A stretch of DNA of 64,000 nucleotides from Nigrospora sphaerica (taxonomy: Eukaryota > Ascomycota > Sordariomycetes > Amphisphaeriales > Apiosporaceae): positions 4,712,001 through 4,776,000 of the forward strand of contig JAGVVL010000001.1 in NCBI GenBank assembly GCA_018287875.1, written 5' to 3'. Shown in pieces: positions 24,439 to 33,895 of this stretch. A program made the translations under genes and the position numbers. Numbering within the stretch: position 1 is the first letter of the stretch; each line of letters starts with the position of its first letter. The notes under the pieces are model-generated. The model searched no databases and was not told the DNA's origin. It saw only the letters and a program-made list of their open reading frames with translations.

Positions 24439-25707
24439 TCAGTCGAAGGGAATGCGACGCAGACTCTCGCCTGCGCCCCTCTTCTTCATTTCCTGAGCCG
24501 CTGCAAGGCTGCTGGGCACTTTTATACCACAGCAGTCGCCCCAGCTATTCAGTTGGTGCATGTGCTTCACGCCGTCGTGCTCTACTTCAACGGTACCGCC
24601 CTCGGTTTCGTCTTCCTCGGCCGCCACGCCGGCCTCGGCCTCGGTGCTCATTCCCTCGGCGGCAGGCACCAGGGAGCCAAACAGGAAGTGCTGCATTACG
24701 GGAAGCTTCCCCAGAACTTCGGCCACAAACATCTTGCGCATGCCTCCTTCGATCTTGCCCCAGTTCTTGGCGGCCGAGATGTCGTCCAGCATGGGGCTGT
24801 GCCACCGGAGACCCTGGACCGTCTTGGTGCTGTTCACGAAGCTCACCTGACCCAGATACATGTAGTCGTGGCCGAATTCCTCGAGGGTCAGCTGTTGGTG
24901 GATGGCCAGAGGCGTAATGAAGGGGTGGTGCAGGAGCTGGCTGGCCCCGAACAGAAAAGGCAGGAATTGGTAGTCATCCAGACCCCAGACGCCGTGGGAG
25001 CCGGCCGGCTCCAGGTAGTAGGTTGACTGCACTGTGCGCATAAGCGTGAGGTAGCGGACAAAGACGGTCAGCACCAACGGCTTGAAGTCAGACGGCTTGA
25101 TGACGCGCAGCTGGTAGAGGCATAGCAGCCACATGACGAAGTTGAGCTCGTGGCCCGAGCCGTAGTCGATGCGGTTGCGGTTTCCAAAAGATTGGAGCAG
25201 ATAGGTCTCGACCTCCACCACGGCGGCAGGCGCCGTGAGGCCTAGCTTCTGGTGCCACGAGACACTGGCGGCCTGCGCCCGGTCCAGGAAAGTACGAAAC
25301 AGCTTGTTGCCGAAGCGTGAACCTCCCGAGTCATCCGGGGGGGTTGCCCGGACCAGGGCTTCAGCCTCATCCAGAATGTTAAGTATGGACCGGAGCGGGG
25401 CGGATAGATCCTGGTCCTGCACCGAAGAGATGGGCGAGTCTACGACGGCGTCAGACAGGCCGAAGACGAAGGCGACAATGAGGTTGTAGGTGGGGGACGC
25501 CAGGAACAGCTCGTGGTCCTTGGCGGAGAGAATCCTGCGGGAGGGGCGCTGGAAGGCCAGCGAGGCAACATCGGCGGGCGGCGGCGGCAGGACCGGAGTC
25601 TTGGGGATTGGCACCGGAGCGACGGGTGGAGCACGGCGGCGCCTGGGTTCCAACTTCGGCAGGCGATCTTTGAGATTGGGGATGGTGGAGGGCGGTTCTG
25701 CGGCCAT
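24439..25707 (-). CDS. rrd1: PP2A phosphatase activator (PTPA), Rrd1-type
   Basis: PTPA is a peptidyl-prolyl isomerase-like activator that helps load metals and assemble active PP2A and PP2A-like phosphatases. A single uninterrupted frame gives 422 aa. Diagnostic segments are [23 protein letters not shown] sequence, here [20 protein letters not shown], followed by [50 protein letters not shown] and [20 protein letters not shown]. The N-terminus is Pro/Arg-rich and ahead of the folded domain, with [20 protein letters not shown] marking the domain start. The C-terminal extension is acidic (EEDETEGG) and ends with [16 protein letters not shown], which is typical of the longer Rrd1 branch and argues against Rrd2. 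No introns and all core motifs intact. Confidence 0.93.
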   Translation of the reverse strand: MAAEPPSTIPNLKDRLPKLEPRRRRAPPVAPVPIPKTPVLPPPPADVASLAFQRPSRRILSAKDHELFLASPTYNLIVAFVFGLSDAVVDSPISSVQDQDLSAPLRSILNILDEAEALVRATPPDDSGGSRFGNKLFRTFLDRAQAASVSWHQKLGLTAPAAVVEVETYLLQSFGNRNRIDYGSGHELNFVMWLLCLYQLRVIKPSDFKPLVLTVFVRYLTLMRTVQSTYYLEPAGSHGVWGLDDYQFLPFLFGASQLLHHPFITPLAIHQQLTLEEFGHDYMYLGQVSFVNSTKTVQGLRWHSPMLDDISAAKNWGKIEGGMRKMFVAEVLGKLPVMQHFLFGSLVPAAEGMSTEAEAGVAAEEDETEGGTVEVEHDGVKHMHQLNSWGDCCGIKVPSSLAAAQEMKKRGAGESLRRIPFD

Positions 25708-26302
25708 CTCTGCTTAAGCCTGCACCGAAGGGCCGATGGGTACTCTCTTTCTCTCTCTCTCGGTTTTGAGTGTGTGCGTGTGTCTGCGTTACGCGCAGGA
25801 GTGCGTGCACTTCTGTGTGTTGTTGGGGTGATGTATGAACATGAAGAAGTATGAGATGTGTGTGTGTGTATGTGTGTTTCGGATCGGACGAGTCGATTCA
25901 AATCGCCATGTATGTGGAGGGGTGGATGGGAAGAGAGCGGGATGGAACCTTGTGAGCTTGTGCCTGCCGCATGCAGTCTGTTTCACCCCTCCTTTTAGTA
26001 GGCAGGTAGGTATCCCAGTACCTACCTAAGTGTTTACCTCCTAACCTACCTATGTAAGTACATACGGGCTACATCGTCACTGAAGGCGACGGCTGAGCGA
26101 GGCAGGTACTCCTAACTAGCATGTCCCACAATAAAGAGGATTCCATTTGCGGGGCGTCCACTAGATCCGACTCTCTCTCAGTACATGTACAGTGTATACG
26201 TGATGGGTAAGGGTTCTTCCCAGCATACACCATATATACCACCCGCATCCGACGTGCATAACACTCAAAACGGCCCTCAGCCGCTCCCAGCCGTGGTCAG
26301 CC
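25708..26302. promoter_or_regulatory. Divergent intergenic region with CT and GT tracts
   Basis: Contains a TCTCTCTC tract (25745-25762), short GTGTGTG runs around 25768-25780 and 25857-25877, and an AGGTAGGTA/ACCTACCTA cluster at 26000-26055. A TATATA at 26231-26236 lies about 70 bp upstream of the rightward membrane-protein gene and is a plausible TATA box for it. Confidence 0.5.
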
Positions 26303-26911
26303 ATGCCTTTCGAGACGCATGGCCAGCCGCCGGACCAACAGGATGAGCCAGATGCCTTGGAGTCGGCAGGGCTGTTGGGCATCCCGAAGCCGACGACGGC
26401 TAACCTGGCCGTCTTTCTTCGGAGACACCCGTCCAACCTCACCACCGTCCTGATCGCCCTCGTTGCCGGCACCTTCGTCGCCAGCTGCCCGCTCCCGAGG
26501 AAGGACCTACCGCAATGGCTGCGCCTGGTCTTGATCGTCTTCGCCGCCTCGCTGGTCACGGTGCCGCCCTTGCGGAACAGCCGTCGCCTGTCCCTCCAAT
26601 TCCCCTGGCGCCGCCTCGGCGTCGCCTACGCGGGCCTGGCCGTCGCCGCCTTTTCGTTGTTCGGCCTGGCGGACGAGGTTCACCTGGAGCTCAGGTGGAT
26701 GTCTGTGTTTGCCTATCAGTCCCCTTCGGGTCTCCGCTTCGGCTACTTTTCGAGGTTCGCCCTCGCTGCCCTCGGGTTCGCGATACAGAAGGCTACCAGG
26801 TTGTGTTCTACCCGGCGTGTCCTCGCCGCTTACCTCCTCTGCACCGTGTGGCTTTACATCGATGCACCTCTGACATTGCTGGGTCTGGCTTCTGGCCGTG
26901 AGCATTGGTAG
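26303..26911 (+). CDS. Hypothetical multi-pass membrane protein
   Basis: A 202-aa frame beginning MPFETHGQPPDQQDEPDALE. I do not recognise a family. The first 45 residues are polar. About four to five hydrophobic stretches follow: LTTVLIALVAGTFVASCPL, WLRLVLIVFAASLVTVPPL, GVAYAGLAVAAFSLFGLA, a weaker one at RFALAALGFAIQKA, and VLAAYLLCTVWLYIDAPLTL. Each is bounded by Arg/Lys-rich loops (RNSRRLSLQFPWRR). This alternation, a good ATG context (CAGCCATGCC) and the TATATA 70 bp upstream make it more credible than other frames of similar size here. It could be a lineage-specific gene or still be spurious, because GC-rich DNA can give hydrophobic frames by chance. Confidence 0.45.
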   Translation: MPFETHGQPPDQQDEPDALESAGLLGIPKPTTANLAVFLRRHPSNLTTVLIALVAGTFVASCPLPRKDLPQWLRLVLIVFAASLVTVPPLRNSRRLSLQFPWRRLGVAYAGLAVAAFSLFGLADEVHLELRWMSVFAYQSPSGLRFGYFSRFALAALGFAIQKATRLCSTRRVLAAYLLCTVWLYIDAPLTLLGLASGREHW

Positions 26912-27583
26912 AACTTCACCGGCGCTTCTTTCGTCAACGAAGCTCCGGCCGTGCTATAAGTACCGTCATGTCTCGAGCCTGCCTGTACCTGTTATCTTTG
27001 AACACAACCAGCGTGCTCACTTTCCGCCTTTGAAGTTATTTCAAATGCCCTTGCATCTCCCCGTGGTAGCAAACCATGGCCCCGGCCGCATGATTCAGGC
27101 ACTTACGTGTTACTTCACTTCATTTCCTGGCGTATTTTGGGGAGGGAGGTAGTCGGCAACATAGCAGGCAGCACTAGCCAGCAAGAGAATAAGAGATTCA
27201 CATACGAAACGCTCGAACAGGTGTCATTCGTCCCTGTATAGCCCCCCGAGTCTGTCGGAGGCTGCAGACGGAGACAACGATGATCCGTGTATTTGGGCCG
27301 CAAGCACCCGTCCCACCGACTGTAGCATGGTCAACAAAACACCAGAATCAGGAACGACGGTCACGAATAGTCGACGACGACAGTGGAATTCTAGCGGGAA
27401 CCCTTATTTCCACTCCCCGTGCCGAGACCACATCTTAAACCCACTCGGCGACCGGTGGAGAAAGCCCAAGACCACGTCCCATCGGCGGGATTCAAGTTTG
27501 TACGTGCGTATTTCTGAAGAGGGACGACGCATACGACATCTAAGTAAGAAACTGGTACTGGTGTGTCCCTAGTATCGTGTGGC
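26912..27583. other. Intergenic, convergent
   Basis: The 3' regions of the hypothetical membrane gene and the SNF2 gene. I see no gene or repeat. A pyrimidine-rich TTACTTCACTTCATTTCC segment lies near 27110-27127. Confidence 0.5.
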
Positions 27584-30500
27584 TCATAACTCGTCATCGT
27601 CGTCCGAGAGCCATACCGTGTTCCCCAGTGTCGCCCCCGCAAAATTGCTGGGCAGCGCCTCCTTCACCTTAAGTCCTGCACTCGACAAGCCATCAACAGC
27701 TTCCTCCAATTCGACTACAGCAGGTTTCCGGGCATCAGTATCTACTTCGTTCTTGACTGGGCTCTTGGGAACCGTCTCCTGCTTGGTGTCCGTCTCCTGC
27801 TTGGTGTCCGTCTCCTGCTTGATAGTCGATGCCCGTCGGGCATTGCTCAGCTCGCTCAATCTTGCAAGGCGCGTTTTGTAGAAAAGATCCAAGCTGTTCC
27901 TTCTTTGTTCCAGCGTCATACTCTCCACAACCAGAGCAAAGTCAGTGGCGCTGGGGAAGCCGAATGTCTTGGCCATGGTGCAGAACTGCCTTTGCTTCAC
28001 GGATTCAGGCGGATTATACCGGAGGTTTGCCAGGTGCTGATCCGATACCTCCCCTTCGGCCTCGCTGTCGAAGAAGAGGGCGCGCCCGGTGGCATCCGTG
28101 TCCTCGCTCGCGTTCTCCTCGGCAAGTCGAGACAAACGATCCTCGATCTTGGACGATCCCACGACTTCTGAGTTCTCATGTGTGTATTCCACACCGGCAG
28201 ACGCCAGGATGGCTTGGATGGCATCAATCTTTTGCTTCGCCCCCGCGCCCGTCTCCGAATTAGAGGCCGTCGTCTTATGGCTCTTTGTCAGCAATTCTGC
28301 CAGTTCACCGAGGCCGCCATTCTGATCGTCGACGTTTTCCTTCTTGGCAGCTCCGAGTTCCTCATCATTGACTGCTTTCTCCATGTCAATGTCGACCAGG
28401 CTGACGCCAACTTTAGCTTCGGCTATATTTGTCTTGTTCACAATGTCGCGCAGGACGATCTGGTCCCCATGGTATGCGAGGAGGTTGCCAATGCCGAATA
28501 TCTCGCCTTTGCGTTCCGAGTCTTGCTGAACCCCTTTGAAATAACGGCGTTCATTGGACGCATTGTACCCGATATTCGCCTGTTGCTGTTTGTATATTTG
28601 CCGCCCGTAAACCACCTCTTCAATGGTGCCTGCTGAGATCAGGCGGTACACATCCACATTTCGTACTTGGCCGATGCGGTAGGCCCGATCTTGGGCCTGC
28701 AAATCGTATGCCGGGTTCCAGTGAGGGTCCATAATGACGACCTTGTTGGCCGAGGTGATATTGAGACCGACTCCTCCGGCCTTGGTGGAAATAAGAAACA
28801 CGAACTGGTTCGGGTCCGAGTTAAAATCATCCACCGTATTCTGGCGCTCTTCGTAGGACAGGGACCCGTCCAGGTAGCTGAAACTGTAGCTCGTATTGCT
28901 GAAAAGATGGCGGAGGATGTTGAGCAACCTCACACTGTGAGAGAAGACCAGAACTTTGTCACCATTTCCGTGCCAAAACCGCAATAGTCGGTTGAGCACG
29001 ACCCATTTCCCGCAATAATCGGGGTTAGAAAGGCTGAGAAGTGAGTCGCGGTCGCGGTAGAGTTGCCGCCAACTGTCAGGGGCAGCTGCTTTCAGATACC
29101 TCATGTCGCGGTTCTGCTTTTCCCCCGTGTCCGACTGCTGCGGAATCAGAAGCGCGAGATGGCTTGATAGTTTTTGCAATGTCATGATGAGGGGGAAAAC
29201 CAGTGCTCTCCAGGACTCTCCTTCTTTGTTATACTGGTAGCAGCATAAACCTCGCTTGCTGCCTGAACCGCAGTCGCATTCCAAGAATGCCGTCTTGACA
29301 AACTGCGCTAGGGGGCTCTCGAGGCATGACTGGTAAGCATTGCGTTGAAATTGGGATAGTGGGCAGAAAACGACCTTGTCGGTTTTCTTAGGCAACTGAT
29401 GGGCGATGAGGCTCTTCATGCGGCGCAAGAAGAACCGCGGCAGCAGGTTGTCCTTCAGCAACCTTGCCGTCTTCCTGGCCGTGCTCAGCTGCTGTCTAGT
29501 CGCGTCGTGCGATTGTCCGACGGTGAGCGGCTTGCAGATAGTCTGCTTCCACTCGCTCATGCTACCAAGCGCCCCGGGGTTTGTCCAGTTGAGAATCGTC
29601 CAGAGCTCTTCATATCTATTCTGGATGGCCGTTCCTGTTAAGCCGATGCGGCAGAGGGCGTTGACTTTGTTCATCGCTCGCGTGACTTCAGTTGAGCCAT
29701 CCTTTATCGAATGGCACTCGTCGGCAACTACCACATCCCACTCTACGGTATTGACCTGGTTGCGACTGTTCTTGTAGGTCGTGTAGGTGGTAATCATGAT
29801 CTCAAGCCGCCCGGCGCGGGCGCTGTTGAGCACGTCTCCTCGACCGGGCCCGTGGTATAGGTCACTGTGCCACCAGCCCCATCTGTCGAGCTCGTTCTTC
29901 CAGTTCTGGGTCAGAGAGCCGGGGCAGATGATTAGTGCACGAGGGTACCACCGTTCCGTGCTCCGTCGGAATTTACGCATCCTCTTGGAATCCCGGTGGT
30001 CTCCCGTCTTCCCAAAAGCTGCCGCGAGAAAGGCCGCAACCTGGACGGTTTTGCCCAGGCCCATATCATCGCCGAGGATGCCGCCGTTCTGGTAAATGAA
30101 GAGGCCGTGGAGGAATTTAACGCCCTCGATCTGATAATCGCGGAGATACTGGGCGATGGATGCCGGTATGGTTCCCAGAGTCTCCTTGAAGAAGACTTTT
30201 TTGTACTCGCGACACGGCAGTATGCCACTTCTGGCGTCAAATTGGGGTCTCTCTTCTAGGCTTTCTGAGCGTTCTTCGTCCGAGAAGTAGATGTCGCTGT
30301 AGTCTGGAGGCAACCGCAGGCCCGCTTCCTTCAATGCCCGGCGGGCAGCGTCGAATCCTTCCCTCCGCTTCTGCAGGTACTGGGGGGAGTCCTCGTCAGC
30401 ATGGGTGGCGGCCCGAGTGTCGGGAAGGCCGCCCCTGCTGTGCCGTGCCGACTTCTTGTTCCGGCCAGCTCGGCTTGACGCGCCATGTGCGGAAGGCCTT

Positions 30501-30751
30501 GTCTTGGGGTTACGAACAGCCTTCTCTGCCACCTTGCGCTTCTTGAACGTCTCCCAGTCGGAAGCGTCAGACTCATCTGTCCATTCGACCTTTGCGGGGA
30601 TGTTCGCCTCGAGCTTGCGCTTTCCCGGCTTCTTCGCAGCTGGCACTTTGTCAGAAGGCCCTTCCTCAGACTGTGTGGTGTCTTTGTCAGAGGTGGAGAT
30701 GACAGTCGATGGAGGGACCATCTTTGGACGTTCAGTTGTGCCTACGGTCAA
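27584..30751 (-). CDS. SNF2-family ATPase, Rad26L / ERCC6L2-like DNA repair helicase
   Basis: A 1055-aa uninterrupted frame for a double-stranded-DNA translocase related to ERCC6L2, annotated in several fungi as Rad26-like. The N-terminal ~180 residues are basic and disordered (KKPGKRKLEANIPAKVEW). Helicase motifs: I in GGILGDDMGLGKTVQVAAF (near residue 230), Ia in ALIICPGSLTQNWKNEL, II as DECH in VVVADECHSIKD (near 345), III in GLTGTAIQNRYEELW, then VFSHSVRLLNILRHL, STKAGGVGLNITSANKVV, and VI in QAQDRAYRIGQVRNVDVYRL (near 690). The C-terminal QRQFCTMAKTFGFPSATDFA and LDLFYKTRLARL correspond to the extra C-terminal domain of this subfamily. A short TKQETD repeat lies near residue 984. The start is the first ATG; a second lies ten codons on. 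Related families are involved in transcription-coupled repair and end joining; the role here is inferred. Confidence 0.9.
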   Translation of the reverse strand: MTVGTTERPKMVPPSTVISTSDKDTTQSEEGPSDKVPAAKKPGKRKLEANIPAKVEWTDESDASDWETFKKRKVAEKAVRNPKTRPSAHGASSRAGRNKKSARHSRGGLPDTRAATHADEDSPQYLQKRREGFDAARRALKEAGLRLPPDYSDIYFSDEERSESLEERPQFDARSGILPCREYKKVFFKETLGTIPASIAQYLRDYQIEGVKFLHGLFIYQNGGILGDDMGLGKTVQVAAFLAAAFGKTGDHRDSKRMRKFRRSTERWYPRALIICPGSLTQNWKNELDRWGWWHSDLYHGPGRGDVLNSARAGRLEIMITTYTTYKNSRNQVNTVEWDVVVADECHSIKDGSTEVTRAMNKVNALCRIGLTGTAIQNRYEELWTILNWTNPGALGSMSEWKQTICKPLTVGQSHDATRQQLSTARKTARLLKDNLLPRFFLRRMKSLIAHQLPKKTDKVVFCPLSQFQRNAYQSCLESPLAQFVKTAFLECDCGSGSKRGLCCYQYNKEGESWRALVFPLIMTLQKLSSHLALLIPQQSDTGEKQNRDMRYLKAAAPDSWRQLYRDRDSLLSLSNPDYCGKWVVLNRLLRFWHGNGDKVLVFSHSVRLLNILRHLFSNTSYSFSYLDGSLSYEERQNTVDDFNSDPNQFVFLISTKAGGVGLNITSANKVVIMDPHWNPAYDLQAQDRAYRIGQVRNVDVYRLISAGTIEEVVYGRQIYKQQQANIGYNASNERRYFKGVQQDSERKGEIFGIGNLLAYHGDQIVLRDIVNKTNIAEAKVGVSLVDIDMEKAVNDEELGAAKKENVDDQNGGLGELAELLTKSHKTTASNSETGAGAKQKIDAIQAILASAGVEYTHENSEVVGSSKIEDRLSRLAEENASEDTDATGRALFFDSEAEGEVSDQHLANLRYNPPESVKQRQFCTMAKTFGFPSATDFALVVESMTLEQRRNSLDLFYKTRLARLSELSNARRASTIKQETDTKQETDTKQETVPKSPVKNEVDTDARKPAVVELEEAVDGLSSAGLKVKEALPSNFAGATLGNTVWLSDDDDEL

Positions 30752-31407
30752 CTACAACTGGGACGTGTAGACTTTGCGTTGCAGCGTGGCCGGCAGAGAA
30801 ATAGGGCGGGAATCCCGTGTCGGTAATTAAATCCGTACGCGTCGCCACGTGACGCCAGGCATCGACGGTAGCTATAAGTGGAAGGCACCTGCAGCGGGTG
30901 CGTTACGAGGAAATGGATGGGTACCTGCATCTACTCTACCTATGAGCCAGGAGCGAATTCTTTGGGTCTAATCCTCTCACTTACGCACCTTACTTGCCTC
31001 AATCCGTAAAAGTATCCCAGTCATGAACCTCATGTAAGACCCAGTAGGTGCGGACTTGTTTTAGAGACCCCACCTCTAGGACCTTTGGCTACTAATATTC
31101 ATTGCATTTACACAATTGGGACCCAAAGTACATACGTGCGTGCAAGTGCTTAGGTACATACTTAATGAAGATGCACCTAAAGTAGCAGGATGTCTCGAGT
31201 CAACTGCAGGCACGGTTCCTGATGCTCGACGGCAACCGACATCTTTTGATGGTAGGCAGCGATGACATCGAGTGTCCAGATAGAACACAAATAGTATAGT
31301 GCAGACCATGTAACCTCCCAACGCCAACCAGTGCCGAGCGCTGTGGTGCCCTGCAGCACTTTTGGCTTCCCGAACTCCGAATTCAAATATAGCTGGCTTT
31401 GTCCTAT
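30752..31407. other. Intergenic
   Basis: 5' region of the SNF2 gene and 3' region of imp3. It includes a TACTCTACCTATG motif near 30930 and several AGGTAC motifs near 31128-31160. No coding frame supported. Confidence 0.5.
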
Positions 31408-32296
31408 CTACAACAGGTCGAAGTCGTCCAAGTTGTCCCGGTATTTCATAATGTTTCGTTTGTACTTGCTTCCAGCGCTCCAGGTAACGAAGTCCTAAGT
31501 AACGATATAGTGTCAGATAACGCGCATGGCGGACGATCAGAGGCCCCGTCCAGACTTACCTCCATGTTTCTCGTTACCAAGTAGGCGGGGTCCGTGATGG
31601 TCTCGCTGCAAGATCAGCGTGGTCAGTTTTCTGCAGCATGCGGAGCGCGATGGTCCTACGTACGTTCCCACACGAACATGGCCCTGCTCGATCATTTTGA
31701 TACCCGTCGTGATGTGTTCGGCCTGTCAAACGTGCCGTCAGTATCGTTGCGCCCAAGGCATTCGAAGCTGCGCCCCGGGTCCAGCCGACGTCTGAGAATG
31801 CCAGTGCGGCAGGCGATCTTACCATCTTCAACCGCTGCATGACGACGGGCAAGCGGCGGCGCGCAAAAGCCGAGACGGTGACTTTGTGTTCGACGCTGGA
31901 CAATTTGCTCGTCGACGACAGGATGCCCATGTCGTACAGTTTCTCCAGAAGCGCATCCTCGTGTTTCCTCCGAACGGCGCTCTCGGGGGGCATACGACTA
32001 AGACGGTGCGCGAATTGTCGAATTTGTCCGCACAGCCGGTTGTACTTGTGGTAGTCTTCGGGTTTCTGGATCGAGTATCTCCTGATGACGGCGGCATCGC
32101 GGTGGTCATTGTCCTGTTTGTAGGCTAGGAGACGCGCGTCAGTCGGCGCACGGCGGAGCAGGAATCGCAAGGGTAAACATACTGATGAAGTCGACCTTCT
32201 TCAGGAGCTTGCTGCAAGTTTGTAAGTCCAGAAACCCCCTTCCTCCAGAAGCGCGGTTGTTACTAACGACTCGTGATGCTTCAGAGCGCGACCCAT
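31408..32296 (-). CDS. imp3: U3 snoRNP protein Imp3
   Basis: Imp3 is the small S4-like component of the U3 snoRNP that helps U3 pair with the pre-18S rRNA in the nucleolus. Six exons join in frame: 32268-32296, 32183-32211, 31823-32124, 31664-31722, 31560-31605 and 31408-31494 (552 nt, 183 aa, the expected length). The spliced N-terminus is MGRALKHHESKLLKKVDFIT. It continues with YKQDNDHRDAAVIRRYSIQ, YHKYNRLCGQIRQFAHRLS, RKHEDALLEKLYDMGILSS and VSAFARRRLPVVMQRLKM, then the S4-type RNA-binding segment IKMIEQGHVRVGTETITDPA and NIMKYRDNLDDFDLL. The first donor is GTTAGT, chosen because it reproduces the family's KHHExKLLKKVDF spacing; GTCGTT five bases earlier is the alternative. Two 29-nt exons at the 5' end are easy to miss. 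Confidence 0.93.
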
Positions 32297-32821
32297 CTTG
32301 GGCTGGTTAGAGCGAGAGACAGGCGGCCAGAGGGCGGTGTTCGGTATGAGGCAACCTTTGCTTGCACGATAAACGACAAAGGCGACGCAAACGAGATGCA
32401 CGCCACGCAGGTTGGGTGGGGGTACAGAGAGCTGGTCTTTTGCGTATCACGATCCGCGCCCAGGTTCCTGCAGCAACACTGAAATGCTGAGACGTACGGA
32501 TGCCGCATCAATGAATTATTTAGGTCGCACTCCAATCGATAACACCCGATAGGAGGTCCATGGCAGTGTGATAAGCATCCCACTTCCCGCCTAAAATGCT
32601 CTGGGGTCCCTAATGTAAGGTGTGTACTTCGGTACAAGCCCCCGGATAATTCGCCCATGGCTCCACTCCTCTGGCCCGCGTTGGAATTTTGGCCCGGCAT
32701 CGCGATCCTTGAGACCGTCGAGCCGGACAACAGCCACTAACTACGTCGTTCCGACTCGGATACCAGCTGTTCCTCGACCTTTCCTACCGCGGCCGGCAGC
32801 ACACGCAGCACATCGCACGAA
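32297..32821. promoter_or_regulatory. Shared divergent promoter region, imp3 / bS18m
   Basis: Only 525 bp separate the start codons of a cytosolic ribosome-biogenesis gene and a mitochondrial ribosomal protein gene. This suggests shared regulation. I see no clear TATA box. A GCCCATGGC lies at 32653-32661 and ATTGATGCGGC-type sequence near 32504-32514 on the minus strand. Confidence 0.5.
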
Positions 32822-33739
32822 ATGCCGCCCCGGATACCCCTCCTTCAGGCGCTGAGCCGCCCGGCGTCGCTCTTCCGGAGCCAGGCATGCCAGTTCACCC
32901 AGAAGGCGCCCTCGCAGGCCGGCCGTACGTTTCTCGCCCCACGGGCCCATGATGCCTTCCTCGCCCGCCTGCCGCCCCGACTGACCAGCACGGCCCCGCG
33001 CCACCTCACACAGTCCGCCAGAACGTCCCCTCGGCCACGTCCTCGCTGATGAATCTCGACTCGGCCTCGCCCTCGTCGTCTTCGTCGAACCCGAAAAGCG
33101 CCACCGATAACGCCTCGGGCATCTGGGACTCGTACCACTCGCAGAAGACGCGCACGCCCGCGGGTGAGGAGCGCAAGGACCTCGTCGCAAACCAGCTGGG
33201 CATCAAGAACATCAGTGAGAACTTCCAGCGCCAGATGCCCCGCCGCTGGCAGGACGGCGAGGTCTACGCGCCGCACGACCTCAGCGAGGTCGAGGCGCGC
33301 AAGTGGAAGAAGGTGACCAACGTACAGCGCGACCTGGTGGACATGCTGGGCTTGCGCCCTGTGGATATGTATTCGGTAAGTGCGCTTCCCCGCCTCGGAG
33401 GTCACGAACCTCTCCCCGGCGCGGCGACCCTTGGAGCTCCGAGTCCGGCGGGGGCGCCGGTACGAAATCGCTTGGCCGGATTTTGCTGACGCGGTTCTGC
33501 GCCCGCTCTAGAACTTCTCCGTCGTTTCTGAGTTCATAACCCCCCACGGCCGCATCAAGAAGAGAAGTATCACTGGACTGAAGCCCAAGAACCAACGCAA
33601 AGTGGCCAAGATGGTCCGGCGCGCCGTTGGCTTGGGCATTCACCCAAGTGTGCATCGGCACCCAGAACTGCTGATGCGAGAGGGCCAAATGTCCCAAGCG
33701 CAGACTAGCGCTACGCCGTTCAAAGGCTCCTATGTATAA
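32822..33739 (+). CDS. rsm18: Mitochondrial small-subunit ribosomal protein bS18m (Rsm18)
   Basis: A component of the mitoribosomal small subunit. There are three exons (32822-32924, 33014-33375, 33512-33739) with introns of 89 and 136 nt, both with CTGAC-type branch sites, giving 230 aa. The N-terminus MPPRIPLLQALSRPASLFRS is a classical mitochondrial presequence rich in Arg, Ser and Leu without acids. The middle region (GIWDSYHSQKTRTPAGEERK, ISENFQRQMPRRWQDGEVYA) is the fungal extension. The C-terminal third is the S18 fold: DMYS-NFSVVSEFITPHGRIKK, RSITGLKPKNQRKVAKMVRR and AVGLGIHPSVHRHPELL. An uninterrupted frame at the 5' end runs into stop codons within intron 1, so the splice is required. 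It converges with cia84, 156 bp apart. Confidence 0.9.
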
Positions 33740-33895
33740 CGAGAGCATCTCGTGTCGTCCCCATGCTGTAGCAACTCATTAATTGTACAACAGTATGGCT
33801 TCGTCTGGGTTATGTACGAATTTGCCAATATACCAGGCGTAGGCCGCCACCTCTCTATGTGTATCCTCTTTTTTTCGTGCAGGGGTGCAGAAGCG

